Positions 1 through 5,358 of a stretch of 7,144 bases of DNA are shown here, piece by piece; within the stretch, counting starts at the first letter, position 1, and the number at the start of each line of letters is the position of its first letter. The position numbers and the translations under genes are program-made. The stretch lies in the NCBI GenBank assembly GCA_045617405.1, contig JAZLIL010000116.1:1-7144 (forward strand), read 5' to 3'. Under the pieces are notes generated by a model. The model was given only the letters and a program-made list of their open reading frames with translations. It was not told where the DNA came from and made no database searches. The stretch is from JAZLIL01 sp045617405 (lineage in GTDB: Bacteria; Bacillota; Clostridia; Lachnospirales; Lachnospiraceae).

Positions 1-1053
1 CTGAGGAGTATTTCCGCAATGGAATCCCATAAATGTATCGGTAAGTTCGTAATTGAACTTGCCCTTAATATCAGCATCGTAAATGTACTGAGGAACTGAA
101 TTGTTAATGTCAAGGAGTGTAACAGCGTCGTAAGAGATGCAGCTTCCGATGTACTCTGAAAGAGCACCGTAGATATCAACCTCACAGGAAACAGGAATTC
201 CCTTTGATGCGAGACGGCTGTTTACGTAGCAAGGCTCAAAACCAAACTGTGAAGGGAATGCAGGCCAGCACTTGTCAGCGAAAGCAACGTACTTGCGTGC
301 ACCCTTGTGGTTCTCAGCCCAGTCAAGTAATGTAAGCTCGAACTGTGCCATACGTGCATTGAGGTCGGGATAGTACTTTCCTTCACCCATTTCAGCGGCC
401 ATTTCATCGCAGATTGCGGGGATTCTGGGATCGTTAGCATGCTCCTTATAGGAAACAAGGAGATCAAGCTCAGAGTTCTCTTCAATTTCAACGCCAAGCT
501 CATAGAGTCCCTTGATGGGAGCGTTGCAAGCGAAGAAATCCTGAGGTCTCGGACCAAAGGTGATAATCTTGAGATTCGAAACACCGACGATTGCACGTGC
601 AATCGGAACGAAGTCAGCAATCATCTTAGCGATGTCGTCAGCGGTGCCGACGGGATACTCGGGAATGTAGCCCTTGAGGTGTCTCATGCCAAGGTTGTAG
701 GAGCAGTTAAGCATACCGCAGTACGCATCACCACGTCCGTTAATCATGTCGCCGTCTCCCTCTGCAGCAGCAACAAACATGCAGGGGCCGTCAAAATTCT
801 TAGCGATAAGTGTTTCGGGTGTTTCGGGACCGAAGTTGCCGAGAAATACAACAAGTGCGTTGCACTCAGCCTTATTAACGTCTTCGACAGCCCTTAACAT
901 GTCTTTCTCGTTCTCAACAGTAACGGGGCACTCATAGAGATCACCCTTGAAAGCAGCCTTGATGGCAGATCTTCTCTTCTCGGACAAAGCGATAGGGAAG
1001 CAGTCGCGGCTTACAGCAACAATGCCGAGCTTAATTTCGGGAATGTTAATCAT
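1..1053 (-). CDS. L-fucose/L-arabinose isomerase-family protein (partial, 3' end beyond window)
   Basis: Translating the minus strand from the ATG at 1053 gives 351 uninterrupted codons that run off the left edge, so roughly the last quarter to third is missing if the protein has the usual length of 450-500 residues. The start has a strong ribosome site (GGAGG, reverse complement of 1060-1064) six bases upstream. Members of this family (COG2407, FucI/AraA-like) interconvert an aldose and its ketose in the cytoplasm using a divalent metal. What I see: an N-terminal Rossmann-like part (IKLGIVAVSRD, residues 7-17; ALVVFLGNFGPE, 66-77), a central block KCWPAFPSQFGFEP (261-274), then CEVDIYGALSEYIG (290-303), where Asp293 is a probable metal ligand, and FHCGNTP (344-350), a typical family signature. 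The substrate cannot be read from sequence; L-fucose, D- or L-arabinose and D-xylose are all possible. It is divergent from a xylulokinase, which suggests its product is a ketopentose. Nearly all lysine codons are AAG, which fits high expression. Confidence 0.85.
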   Translation of the reverse strand, partial: MINIPEIKLGIVAVSRDCFPIALSEKRRSAIKAAFKGDLYECPVTVENEKDMLRAVEDVNKAECNALVVFLGNFGPETPETLIAKNFDGPCMFVAAAEGDGDMINGRGDAYCGMLNCSYNLGMRHLKGYIPEYPVGTADDIAKMIADFVPIARAIVGVSNLKIITFGPRPQDFFACNAPIKGLYELGVEIEENSELDLLVSYKEHANDPRIPAICDEMAAEMGEGKYYPDLNARMAQFELTLLDWAENHKGARKYVAFADKCWPAFPSQFGFEPCYVNSRLASKGIPVSCEVDIYGALSEYIGSCISYDAVTLLDINNSVPQYIYDADIKGKFNYELTDTFMGFHCGNTPQ

Positions 1054-1155
1054 AGCTATCCTCCTCTTTATTCGGTAATTTATACCTGGATGCTTTTACG
1101 ATAACAGAAGATTGAAGTAAAGTAAACTGAGAAATAGTTACAATATGTTTAAAAT

Positions 1156-1165
1156 CTTTGCAAAG
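1156..1165. promoter_or_regulatory. 10 bp perfect palindrome in the divergent control region
   Basis: CTTTGCAAAG is a perfect 10 bp palindrome between the isomerase and kinase genes. It could be a half-site for a dimeric regulator, but a palindrome of this length in AT-rich DNA can arise by chance. Confidence 0.2.
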
Positions 1166-1177
1166 TGTGTACAAAAT

Positions 1178-1191
1178 TTTTGACATCAAAA
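1178..1191. promoter_or_regulatory. 14 bp palindrome TTTTGA-CA-TCAAAA, possible operator
   Basis: Two perfect 6 bp arms are separated by CA. The palindrome contains a consensus-like TTGACA (1180-1185), but no good -10 box lies 16-18 bp downstream on the plus strand, so I read it as a possible regulator site rather than a promoter. It lies about 125 bp upstream of the isomerase start and 122 bp upstream of the kinase start, well placed to affect both genes. It is AT-rich, so chance is a real alternative. Confidence 0.3.
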
Positions 1192-1214
1192 TCATCCCAT
1201 ATCATGTAAAAAAA

Positions 1215-1242
1215 TTGGTTTGATTTCTTTTATCATTATAAT
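1215..1242 (+). promoter_or_regulatory. Promoter for xylulokinase
   Basis: A perfect TATAAT -10 box (1237-1242) is preceded by TTGGTT (1215-1220, four of six consensus bases) with a 16 bp spacer, and by an A-rich run at 1207-1214. Transcription would begin near 1249, giving a leader of about 65 bases before the ATG at 1314. Confidence 0.6.
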
Positions 1243-1260
1243 TAAACTTGACCTGGATAG

Positions 1261-1276
1261 TTGTCTGAAGAGACAA
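1261..1276. promoter_or_regulatory. Perfect inverted repeat TTGTCT-GAAG-AGACAA, probable operator
   Basis: Both 6 bp arms match perfectly around a 4 bp centre. The site begins about 12 bp after the predicted start point of the xylulokinase transcript, a classic position for a repressor that blocks promoter clearance. It does not look like the Bacillus XylR operator as I know it, so the regulator is unassigned. The RNA could also form a 6 bp stem with a GAAG loop in the leader, which is the main alternative. Confidence 0.5.
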
Positions 1277-1313
1277 ATCATAATGTGAGGTTATATTACA
1301 GGAGGAGAAGTTT

Positions 1314-2807
1314 ATGTTTATCGGCGTTGATCTTGGAACATCGGCTGTAAAGCTGTTACTTATGGACTCTGAAGGAAATGTTAAGAAAATCACCTCAAAG
1401 GAGTACCCTGTTTTTTATCCCTTCCCGGGCTGGAGTGAGCAGAACCCCGCTGATTGGTGGAAGGCTGTTACCGAGGGAATCATTGAGCTGACTGAAGGCT
1501 TTGACAGAAGCGCAGTCAGGGGCATCAGCTTTGGAGGTCAGATGCACGGACTCGTTGCACTTGATTCAAATGATAATGTTATCAGACCTGCAATCCTCTG
1601 GAATGACGGAAGGACTTCAAAGGAAACGGATTGGCTCAACAATGAAATCGGCAGGAGCAGACTTTCAAAGCTCACCGGAAACATTGCATTTGCAGGATTT
1701 ACAGCACCGAAGCTTCTATGGATGAAGGCAAATGAGCCCGAGAACTACAAAAAGATTTCAAAGATTATGCTTCCGAAGGATTACATAGCCTACATGATGA
1801 CAGGCGTTCATTCATGTGACTATTCGGATGCTTCGGGAATGCTTCTCCTTGATGTTGAGCACAAGTGCTGGTCAAAAGAGATGTGTGAGATTTGCGGTGT
1901 TGATGAGGCATGGCTTCCCAAGCTCTTTGAGAGCAGTGAGATTACAGGAAAGTTGAAGACCGATGTTGCCAAAGTGCTTATGCTTTCAGAAGACGTTATT
2001 GTTGCCGCGGGAGCAGGTGACAATGCTGCGGCAGCTGTCGGAACAGGATGTGTCGGAGCAGGAAAGTGCAACATCTCACTCGGAACAAGCGGAACAGTAT
2101 TTATTACAAACGACTGCTTCAGAGTGGATTCGAAAAATGCTCTTCATTCCTTTGCACATGCTGACGGAAGCTATCACCTGATGGGCTGCATGCTTTCCGC
2201 TGCATCATGCAACAACTGGTGGATGAAGGATATCCTCGGAACAACCGATTTTGCGGGAGAACAGAAGGCTATCGAAAAGAGAGCTGACGAAGGAAAGCTC
2301 GGAGAGAACAGAGTGTTCTTCCTTCCCTACCTGTCAGGAGAGCGTTCACCTCATAACGATCCCTTCGCAAGGGGGGCATTTATCGGAATGGCTCCGGATA
2401 CAGACAGGGCAGACATGCTTCAGGCAGTTTTTGAGGGAGTTGCATTCGGACTTCGTGATTCACTTGAGGTTGCAAAGAGTCAGGGTATCGTACTTGAAAA
2501 GGCAACCGTCTGCGGAGGCGGCGGAAAGAGTCCTCTGTGGAGACGAATCCTTGCCGACGTTCTTAATATGAAGCTTGAGACGGTTGAAATTGAGGAAGGT
2601 CCCGCTTACGGCGGCGCAATTCTGGCTGCTGTAGCCGCAGGATGTTTTGAGAGCGTCGAAGCTGCTGCGAAGAAGGTTGTTAAAGTCAGCTCCGTTACGG
2701 AACCGGATACGGCGGAGGCAGCAAAGTATGAAGAGGCTTATAAGAAGTTTGTAGCTATTTACCCTGCATTAAAGAGTACCTATGCAATGCTTGCAAACGG
2801 ACAGTAA
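1314..2807 (+). CDS. xylB: Xylulokinase (FGGY carbohydrate kinase family)
   Basis: The 497-residue product has the normal length for xylulokinase, which phosphorylates D-xylulose with ATP to D-xylulose 5-phosphate in the cytoplasm and feeds the pentose phosphate pathway. Visible features: N-terminal phosphate-binding loop GVDLGTSAVKLLLMD (4-18); GGQMHGL (74-80), whose Met77-His78 matches the xylulose-contacting pair of Escherichia coli XylB; LWNDGR (95-100); DYSDASGM (169-176); the catalytic-base motif GAGDNAAAAVG with Asp236 (233-243); SLGTSGT (255-261); and the C-terminal ATP-site segment CGGGGKSPLWRRILAD (400-415). The ATG has a strong AGGAGG site at 1301-1306. The gene is divergent from the isomerase and is followed after 16 bp by the PAP2 gene. 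FGGY specificity is hard to fix by eye, so another ketopentose kinase such as a ribulokinase remains possible, though the motif pattern favours XylB. Confidence 0.92.
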   Translation: MFIGVDLGTSAVKLLLMDSEGNVKKITSKEYPVFYPFPGWSEQNPADWWKAVTEGIIELTEGFDRSAVRGISFGGQMHGLVALDSNDNVIRPAILWNDGRTSKETDWLNNEIGRSRLSKLTGNIAFAGFTAPKLLWMKANEPENYKKISKIMLPKDYIAYMMTGVHSCDYSDASGMLLLDVEHKCWSKEMCEICGVDEAWLPKLFESSEITGKLKTDVAKVLMLSEDVIVAAGAGDNAAAAVGTGCVGAGKCNISLGTSGTVFITNDCFRVDSKNALHSFAHADGSYHLMGCMLSAASCNNWWMKDILGTTDFAGEQKAIEKRADEGKLGENRVFFLPYLSGERSPHNDPFARGAFIGMAPDTDRADMLQAVFEGVAFGLRDSLEVAKSQGIVLEKATVCGGGGKSPLWRRILADVLNMKLETVEIEEGPAYGGAILAAVAAGCFESVEAAAKKVVKVSSVTEPDTAEAAKYEEAYKKFVAIYPALKSTYAMLANGQ

Positions 2808-2813
2808 GATTTC

Positions 2814-2819
2814 GGGGGA
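2814..2819 (+). promoter_or_regulatory. Atypical ribosome site GGGGGA for the PAP2 gene
   Basis: GGGGGA sits 4 bases before the ATG at 2824, inside the 16 bp gap after the xylB stop. It departs from the AGGAGG sites of most genes here, so translation may be weaker or coupled to xylB. It supports the start at 2824 over the in-frame ATG at 2782 inside xylB. Confidence 0.5.
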
Positions 2820-2823
2820 TTAT

Positions 2824-3507
2824 ATGAGAGAAAAGAACAAAAAGGCATTTATCCTTGCTTTTGTATTTGCGGTTTTGTTCGCACTGTTTACGGTGTCACT
2901 AAAGATCGTAGATGTGAGGGTCGCGGGAGAAGACGGTCAGGCAGTGGGATTTGCAATGGTTAACGAAGCATTTCACACCCTCACCGGGGTAAACATGATC
3001 TGGTATAACATTACAGATTTCTTCCTCTGGCTTTCCTTTGCGGTGTGCATTCTCTTTGCGGTTATCGGTGTTGTCGAGCTTGTAAAGAGAAGGAGTATTG
3101 ATGAGGTGGATAAGGAGATTGTCTGTCTTGGAATTCTCTATGCTCTCTGTGCCGGTATTTATGCGCTGTTTGAAAAGGTAATCATCAATTACAGACCTGT
3201 TATTATTGATGGAGAGCTTGAGGCTTCCTATCCGTCAACGCACACGTTTCTGACGCTTGTCATCATTATTTCGGCGGCAATGGCGGCAGGTTCACTCATT
3301 CACAGCAAGGCGGTCGTGATTCTTATCAGATGCGTCGCGGCACTTATTAGCGTGCTTGCGGTGTTCGGACGCGCGGTGTGCGGCGTACACTGGTTTACGG
3401 ACATTGTCGGCGCACTTCTTCTGAGTGCATTTTTGCTGACTCTCTATTATGCAGTAACGGCAAAGGACAAGAAACGCAGAGAAACAAGAAGTGAGCTTCA
3501 CTTTTAG
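2824..3507 (+). CDS. PAP2-family membrane phosphatase
   Basis: This 227-residue protein appears to have about six membrane segments (roughly 8-28, 63-86, 100-117, 140-158, 162-182 and 190-212) and a basic C-terminal tail (KDKKRR, 214-219). Type 2 phosphatidic acid phosphatases remove phosphate from lipid substrates such as phosphatidic acid or undecaprenyl diphosphate. The third signature motif is intact: Arg183, five residues, His189, three residues, Asp193 (GRAVCGVHWFTD). The second motif reads YPSTH (136-140), with Thr in place of the usual Gly of PSGH; its His140 is kept. The first is a loose form, Lys118 then Arg124-Pro125, one residue closer than the classic KX6RP. The substrate is unknown. 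The gene follows xylB by 16 bp and is probably cotranscribed, although no functional link to sugar use is evident. The upstream ATG at 2782 lies inside xylB and was rejected as the start. Confidence 0.82.
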   Translation: MREKNKKAFILAFVFAVLFALFTVSLKIVDVRVAGEDGQAVGFAMVNEAFHTLTGVNMIWYNITDFFLWLSFAVCILFAVIGVVELVKRRSIDEVDKEIVCLGILYALCAGIYALFEKVIINYRPVIIDGELEASYPSTHTFLTLVIIISAAMAAGSLIHSKAVVILIRCVAALISVLAVFGRAVCGVHWFTDIVGALLLSAFLLTLYYAVTAKDKKRRETRSELHF

Positions 3508-3560
3508 GATAACAGGCGGGAATCCCCGGTAATTCAATTACTGATGCAGTTTACTTTTTG

Positions 3561-3589
3561 ATGACTTGTATAAAAGACCGTGATATGAT
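3561..3589 (+). promoter_or_regulatory. Extended -10 promoter upstream of the Sm_multidrug_ex gene
   Basis: TATGAT (3584-3589) is preceded by the extended -10 element TG at 3581-3582, and ATGACT (3561-3566, four of six -35 bases) lies 17 bp upstream. Transcription would begin near 3596, inside the left arm of the hairpin at 3590-3633, leaving only about 40 bases of leader. It would let this gene be expressed separately from xylB and the PAP2 gene. Confidence 0.45.
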
Positions 3590-3633
3590 AAAATCCTCCT
3601 GTATTCTCTGATTGAGGGGTTCGGGAGGATTTT
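3590..3633 (+). promoter_or_regulatory. Hairpin overlapping a ribosome site, possibly also a terminator
   Basis: Bases 3590-3601 pair with 3622-3633 as a 12 bp stem with one G-U pair; its first ten pairs are perfect. The loop holds a smaller CTC/GAG stem (3606-3608 with 3614-3616). The right arm contains the GGGAGGA ribosome site of the GTG start at 3636 and ends in a run of five T (3630-3634). The element could end transcripts arriving from the xylB-PAP2 side, hide the ribosome site, or both. The stem is only moderately GC-rich and much of its T run lies inside the stem, so termination would probably be partial. Confidence 0.5.
3623..3629 (+). promoter_or_regulatory. Ribosome site GGGAGGA that decides the GTG start at 3636
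   Basis: GGGAGGA ends six bases before GTG 3636. The farther upstream in-frame TTG at 3612 has no such site before it, so 3636 is the preferred start. Confidence 0.65.
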
Positions 3634-3635
3634 TC

Positions 3636-4100
3636 GTGTTTAAGAAGTATGTCTACATTTTTCTGATTTCCATGGTGCCGCTTATTGAATTAAGAGGGGC
3701 AATCCCGGTTTCACAGGCTCTTTCGCTTCCGGTGGCAGAGTCGTTTATTGTCTGTATGATAGGAAACATGCTTCCGGTTCCCGTAATCTATCTCTTTGCA
3801 AGAAAGTTCCTTGAGTGGGGGCAGGATAAGAAATACATCGGAAAAGTATGCATATTCTTCCTAGAAAAGGGAAACAAAGCCGGTAAGAAGCTTGAGGCGA
3901 AAGCCGGAAAAGGACTTTTTTTCGCCCTTCTGATTTTTGTCGGAATCCCGCTCCCGGGAACAGGCGCCTGGACAGGAACTCTTGCTGCGAGCGTCCTTGA
4001 TATGGATTTCAAATCGACGGTTCTTGCAGTAACACTGGGGGTACTTCTTGCCGGAATCATAATGATGACAATAAGCTTTTTGGGATTTTCACTGATATAG
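3636..4100 (+). CDS. Small multi-drug export (Sm_multidrug_ex, COG2426) family membrane protein
   Basis: The GTG start gives 154 residues, normal for this family (PF06695). The family is named for drug export, but its biochemical role is poorly established. Visible features: an N-terminal membrane segment (about 5-17) running into the signature PLIELRGAIPV (15-25), a second segment (about 36-54, with LPVPVIYLFARKF), a charged cytoplasmic-looking stretch rich in Lys (57-93), the second signature GIPLPGTGAWTG (103-114), and two hydrophobic C-terminal segments (about 94-120 and 128-152). The two Pro/Gly-rich signatures probably form re-entrant or half-membrane hairpins. The gene stands 128 bp after the PAP2 gene behind its own promoter and is followed 38 bp later by the HAD-like small gene. 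An in-frame TTG at 3612 would add eight residues but lacks a ribosome site; the ATG at 3673 would cut into the first membrane segment. Confidence 0.8.
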   Translation: MFKKYVYIFLISMVPLIELRGAIPVSQALSLPVAESFIVCMIGNMLPVPVIYLFARKFLEWGQDKKYIGKVCIFFLEKGNKAGKKLEAKAGKGLFFALLIFVGIPLPGTGAWTGTLAASVLDMDFKSTVLAVTLGVLLAGIIMMTISFLGFSLI

Positions 4101-4101
4101 G

Positions 4102-4118
4102 AAATGCCTACGGCATTT
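4102..4118 (+). other. Intergenic hairpin, 7 bp perfect stem
   Basis: AAATGCC (4102-4108) pairs perfectly with GGCATTT (4112-4118) around a three-base TAC loop. It sits directly after the stop of the membrane-protein gene and 10 bp before the ribosome site of the next. Only TTTAT follows the core stem, so it is at best a weak terminator. It could instead stabilise the upstream part of the transcript. Confidence 0.35.
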
Positions 4119-4128
4119 ATCCGGAAAT

Positions 4129-4133
4129 GGAGG
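4129..4133 (+). promoter_or_regulatory. Ribosome site GGAGG that decides the ATG start at 4139
   Basis: GGAGG lies five bases before ATG 4139. It overlaps the other candidate ATG at 4127, which therefore cannot use it and has no good site of its own. Confidence 0.6.
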
Positions 4134-4138
4134 CAGAC

Positions 4139-4390
4139 ATGGCAATGCAGTTTAACATTACATCGGATTTTGACGGGTCCCTTCCAGATACGCTCATTGA
4201 GCTGCTGGATGCATTAAACTATGCATTCGGTGTCGAAGGGTTTGAACAGGTATCAAGAGATGCCGTAACCGATTGGAGAAACAGGGATTTCAAGGACCTT
4301 ATCAGGTCACTCCTTCCCGAGGGTACCGATCCGAAGAGTGTTGAGCGTGTTTGTTTCAGGTTTGCCGATTACATGAGCAGAAAGGGTTGA
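4139..4390 (+). CDS. Short HAD-like protein matching only the N-terminal part of a HAD phosphatase
   Basis: The product is 83 residues. SDFDGSLPDT (9-18) matches HAD motif I (DxDGT/S followed by V/PDT): Asp10 would be the nucleophile and Asp12 the acid/base. The following helices (IELLDALNYAF, 20-30; VTDWRNRDFKDLIRSLLPEG, 43-62; SVERVCFRFADYM, 67-79) resemble the start of the cap domain of phosphoglycolate-phosphatase-like enzymes. Such enzymes are usually about 210-230 residues; here motifs II, III (Lys) and IV (acidic pair) are all absent. I found no continuation in other frames after the TGA: the DNA turns directly into a terminator. Phosphatase activity is therefore unlikely. It may be a decayed gene truncated by a deletion, or a short protein kept for another use; the good ribosome site and absence of internal stops favour expression. 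The alternative start at 4127 adds four residues. Confidence 0.6.
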   Translation: MAMQFNITSDFDGSLPDTLIELLDALNYAFGVEGFEQVSRDAVTDWRNRDFKDLIRSLLPEGTDPKSVERVCFRFADYMSRKG

Positions 4391-4430
4391 CTTAACGGCA
4401 TACCATGACTATTATTATATAGTAGATGCA

Positions 4431-4470
4431 GCAAGGGTGTCGCATGAAGAGGTGCGATGCCCTTGTTTTT
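4431..4470 (+). terminator. Strong intrinsic terminator
   Basis: Bases 4432-4444 pair with 4453-4465 in a continuous 13 bp stem (two G-U pairs) around an 8-base loop, followed directly by five T at 4466-4470. It ends the unit of the membrane-protein and HAD-like genes and insulates the next operon. Confidence 0.9.
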
Positions 4471-4498
4471 AAAAAGAGTATGTTTTTTTGAGGCAGTA

Positions 4499-4527
4499 TT
4501 GCGAAACAGTAATTTCTCTGATATAAT
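4499..4527 (+). promoter_or_regulatory. Promoter of the ATPase / oxidoreductase operon
   Basis: TTGCGA (4499-4504, four of six) and a perfect TATAAT (4522-4527) are separated by the ideal 17 bp, and TG at 4519-4520 forms an extended -10 element. Transcription would start near 4534, leaving a 66-base leader. It lies directly after the terminator, as expected for the head of a new operon. Confidence 0.75.
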
Positions 4528-4599
4528 GTACATTATTTTTACGTGGTAAAGCGAAAAAGCATTGAAGAGTATTTATGAAACATCTGAAGCAGGTAGAGT

Positions 4600-5283
4600 A
4601 TGCTGAATTTGAAGAATTTCATTCTTGTGTGTGGTCACTACGGCTGCGGAAAAACTAATTTTGCCATGAATCTGGCTCTTGATTTCAAGAACACCGGTGA
4701 AGAGGTTACACTTGTTGACATGGATCTTGTCAATCCGTATTTCCGCTGTTCGGATTACAGAGACTTTCTTGATGAAAGCGGTATTGAACTGATTGCTCCG
4801 ACATACGGAGGGACAAATCTCGATCTTCCAAGCCTTCCTGCAAATGTCAATGCGATGTTTTTAAAGAAAGGAAGAGTGATTGTCGATGTCGGAGGTGACG
4901 ATGTCGGTGCAACTGTACTCGGACGCTTCAGGGACAGGCTTTCGGAAATCGACTATGACTGTCTTTACCTTGTAAACATGTACAGAAACCTGACACAGAC
5001 GCCGGAGGATGCACTTCAGGTGCTTCACGAGATTGAAAATGTCTCCACAGTCAGAGCAACACACGTAGTTAACAACTCGCATCTGAAAAACGAGACAACG
5101 GTTGACAGAATTCTTGCATCTGCAGATTTTGCAAAAGAGACGGCGAAGATGGCGGGAGTTGATGTGGCTGCAACCACAGTCCCGAAAGAACTGCTTGAAA
5201 AACAGAAAAATCTCGCAGAGTTTACTAAGAAATCGGGAGAACTTTATCCTGTTTCGATTCTTGTTAAGACGAATTGGGAATAG
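4600..5283 (+). CDS. MinD/CobQ/ParA-like P-loop ATPase, first gene of the oxidoreductase operon
   Basis: The protein has 227 residues. It carries a Walker A loop GHYGCGKT (12-19), a strand ending in VDMDLVNPYFR (39-49) that resembles the A' Asp region of SIMIBI ATPases, and a Walker B-like VIVDVGGDD (93-101). The lysine that marks the deviant Walker A of MinD/ParA (KGGxGKT) is replaced by His13, so the Lys-exchange mechanism across a dimer typical of ParA is doubtful. There are no membrane segments. In my recollection, similar ATPases often sit beside 2-oxoacid:ferredoxin oxidoreductase genes in Clostridia, but no role has been shown; assembly or regulation of the enzyme is a guess. The ribosome site (AGGTAG at 4591-4596, three bases before the ATG) is weak, and an in-frame TAG at 4594 rules out an earlier start. 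A 75 bp gap separates it from the ferredoxin gene. Confidence 0.75.
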   Translation: MLNLKNFILVCGHYGCGKTNFAMNLALDFKNTGEEVTLVDMDLVNPYFRCSDYRDFLDESGIELIAPTYGGTNLDLPSLPANVNAMFLKKGRVIVDVGGDDVGATVLGRFRDRLSEIDYDCLYLVNMYRNLTQTPEDALQVLHEIENVSTVRATHVVNNSHLKNETTVDRILASADFAKETAKMAGVDVAATTVPKELLEKQKNLAEFTKKSGELYPVSILVKTNWE

Positions 5284-5295
5284 AACGGTAAATAT

Positions 5296-5311
5296 GCCCG
5301 TGGGGCTTTTT
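5296..5311 (+). terminator. Weak terminator-like hairpin within the operon
   Basis: GCCC (5296-5299) and GGGC (5303-5306) form a 4 bp all-GC stem with a GTG loop, followed by five T (5307-5311). The stem is too short for efficient termination. At most it would lower transcription into the oxidoreductase genes or mark a processing point. Confidence 0.25.
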
Positions 5312-5358
5312 ATATGCGAGGCGGATGCTTCGGATACTAATCGAAAGGAGATGAGCAG

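Noticed and set aside
222..620. 132-codon minus-strand open frame
   Set aside because: It is a different frame within the isomerase gene; its product is rich in Ser and Leu, is low-complexity and has no recognisable motif.
439..897. 152-codon plus-strand open frame
   Set aside because: It lies wholly inside the minus-strand isomerase gene, which has family motifs, a strong ribosome site and an uninterrupted frame to the window edge; this frame has none.
1098..1126. Minus-strand promoter for the isomerase (TTTACT, 17 bp, TATCGT)
   Set aside because: Both boxes match only four of six bases and the AT-rich context gives several equally poor choices, so I did not annotate one; a promoter must nevertheless exist in 1054-1200.
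1084..1258. ACCTGGAT present twice in the divergent region (1084-1091 and 1251-1258)
   Set aside because: An 8 bp direct match within 260 bp is expected by chance about half the time, and the flanks do not match.
1202..1393. 63-codon minus-strand open frame in the divergent region
   Set aside because: It overlaps the kinase promoter, operator and 5' coding region; no ribosome site or family features.
3517..3528. CGGG-AATC-CCCG hairpin just after the PAP2 stop as a terminator
   Set aside because: The stem is only 4 bp and no T run follows it.
4127..4138. ATG 4127 as start of the HAD-like gene
   Set aside because: The ribosome site GGAGG (4129-4133) overlaps this codon and is correctly spaced for ATG 4139 instead.
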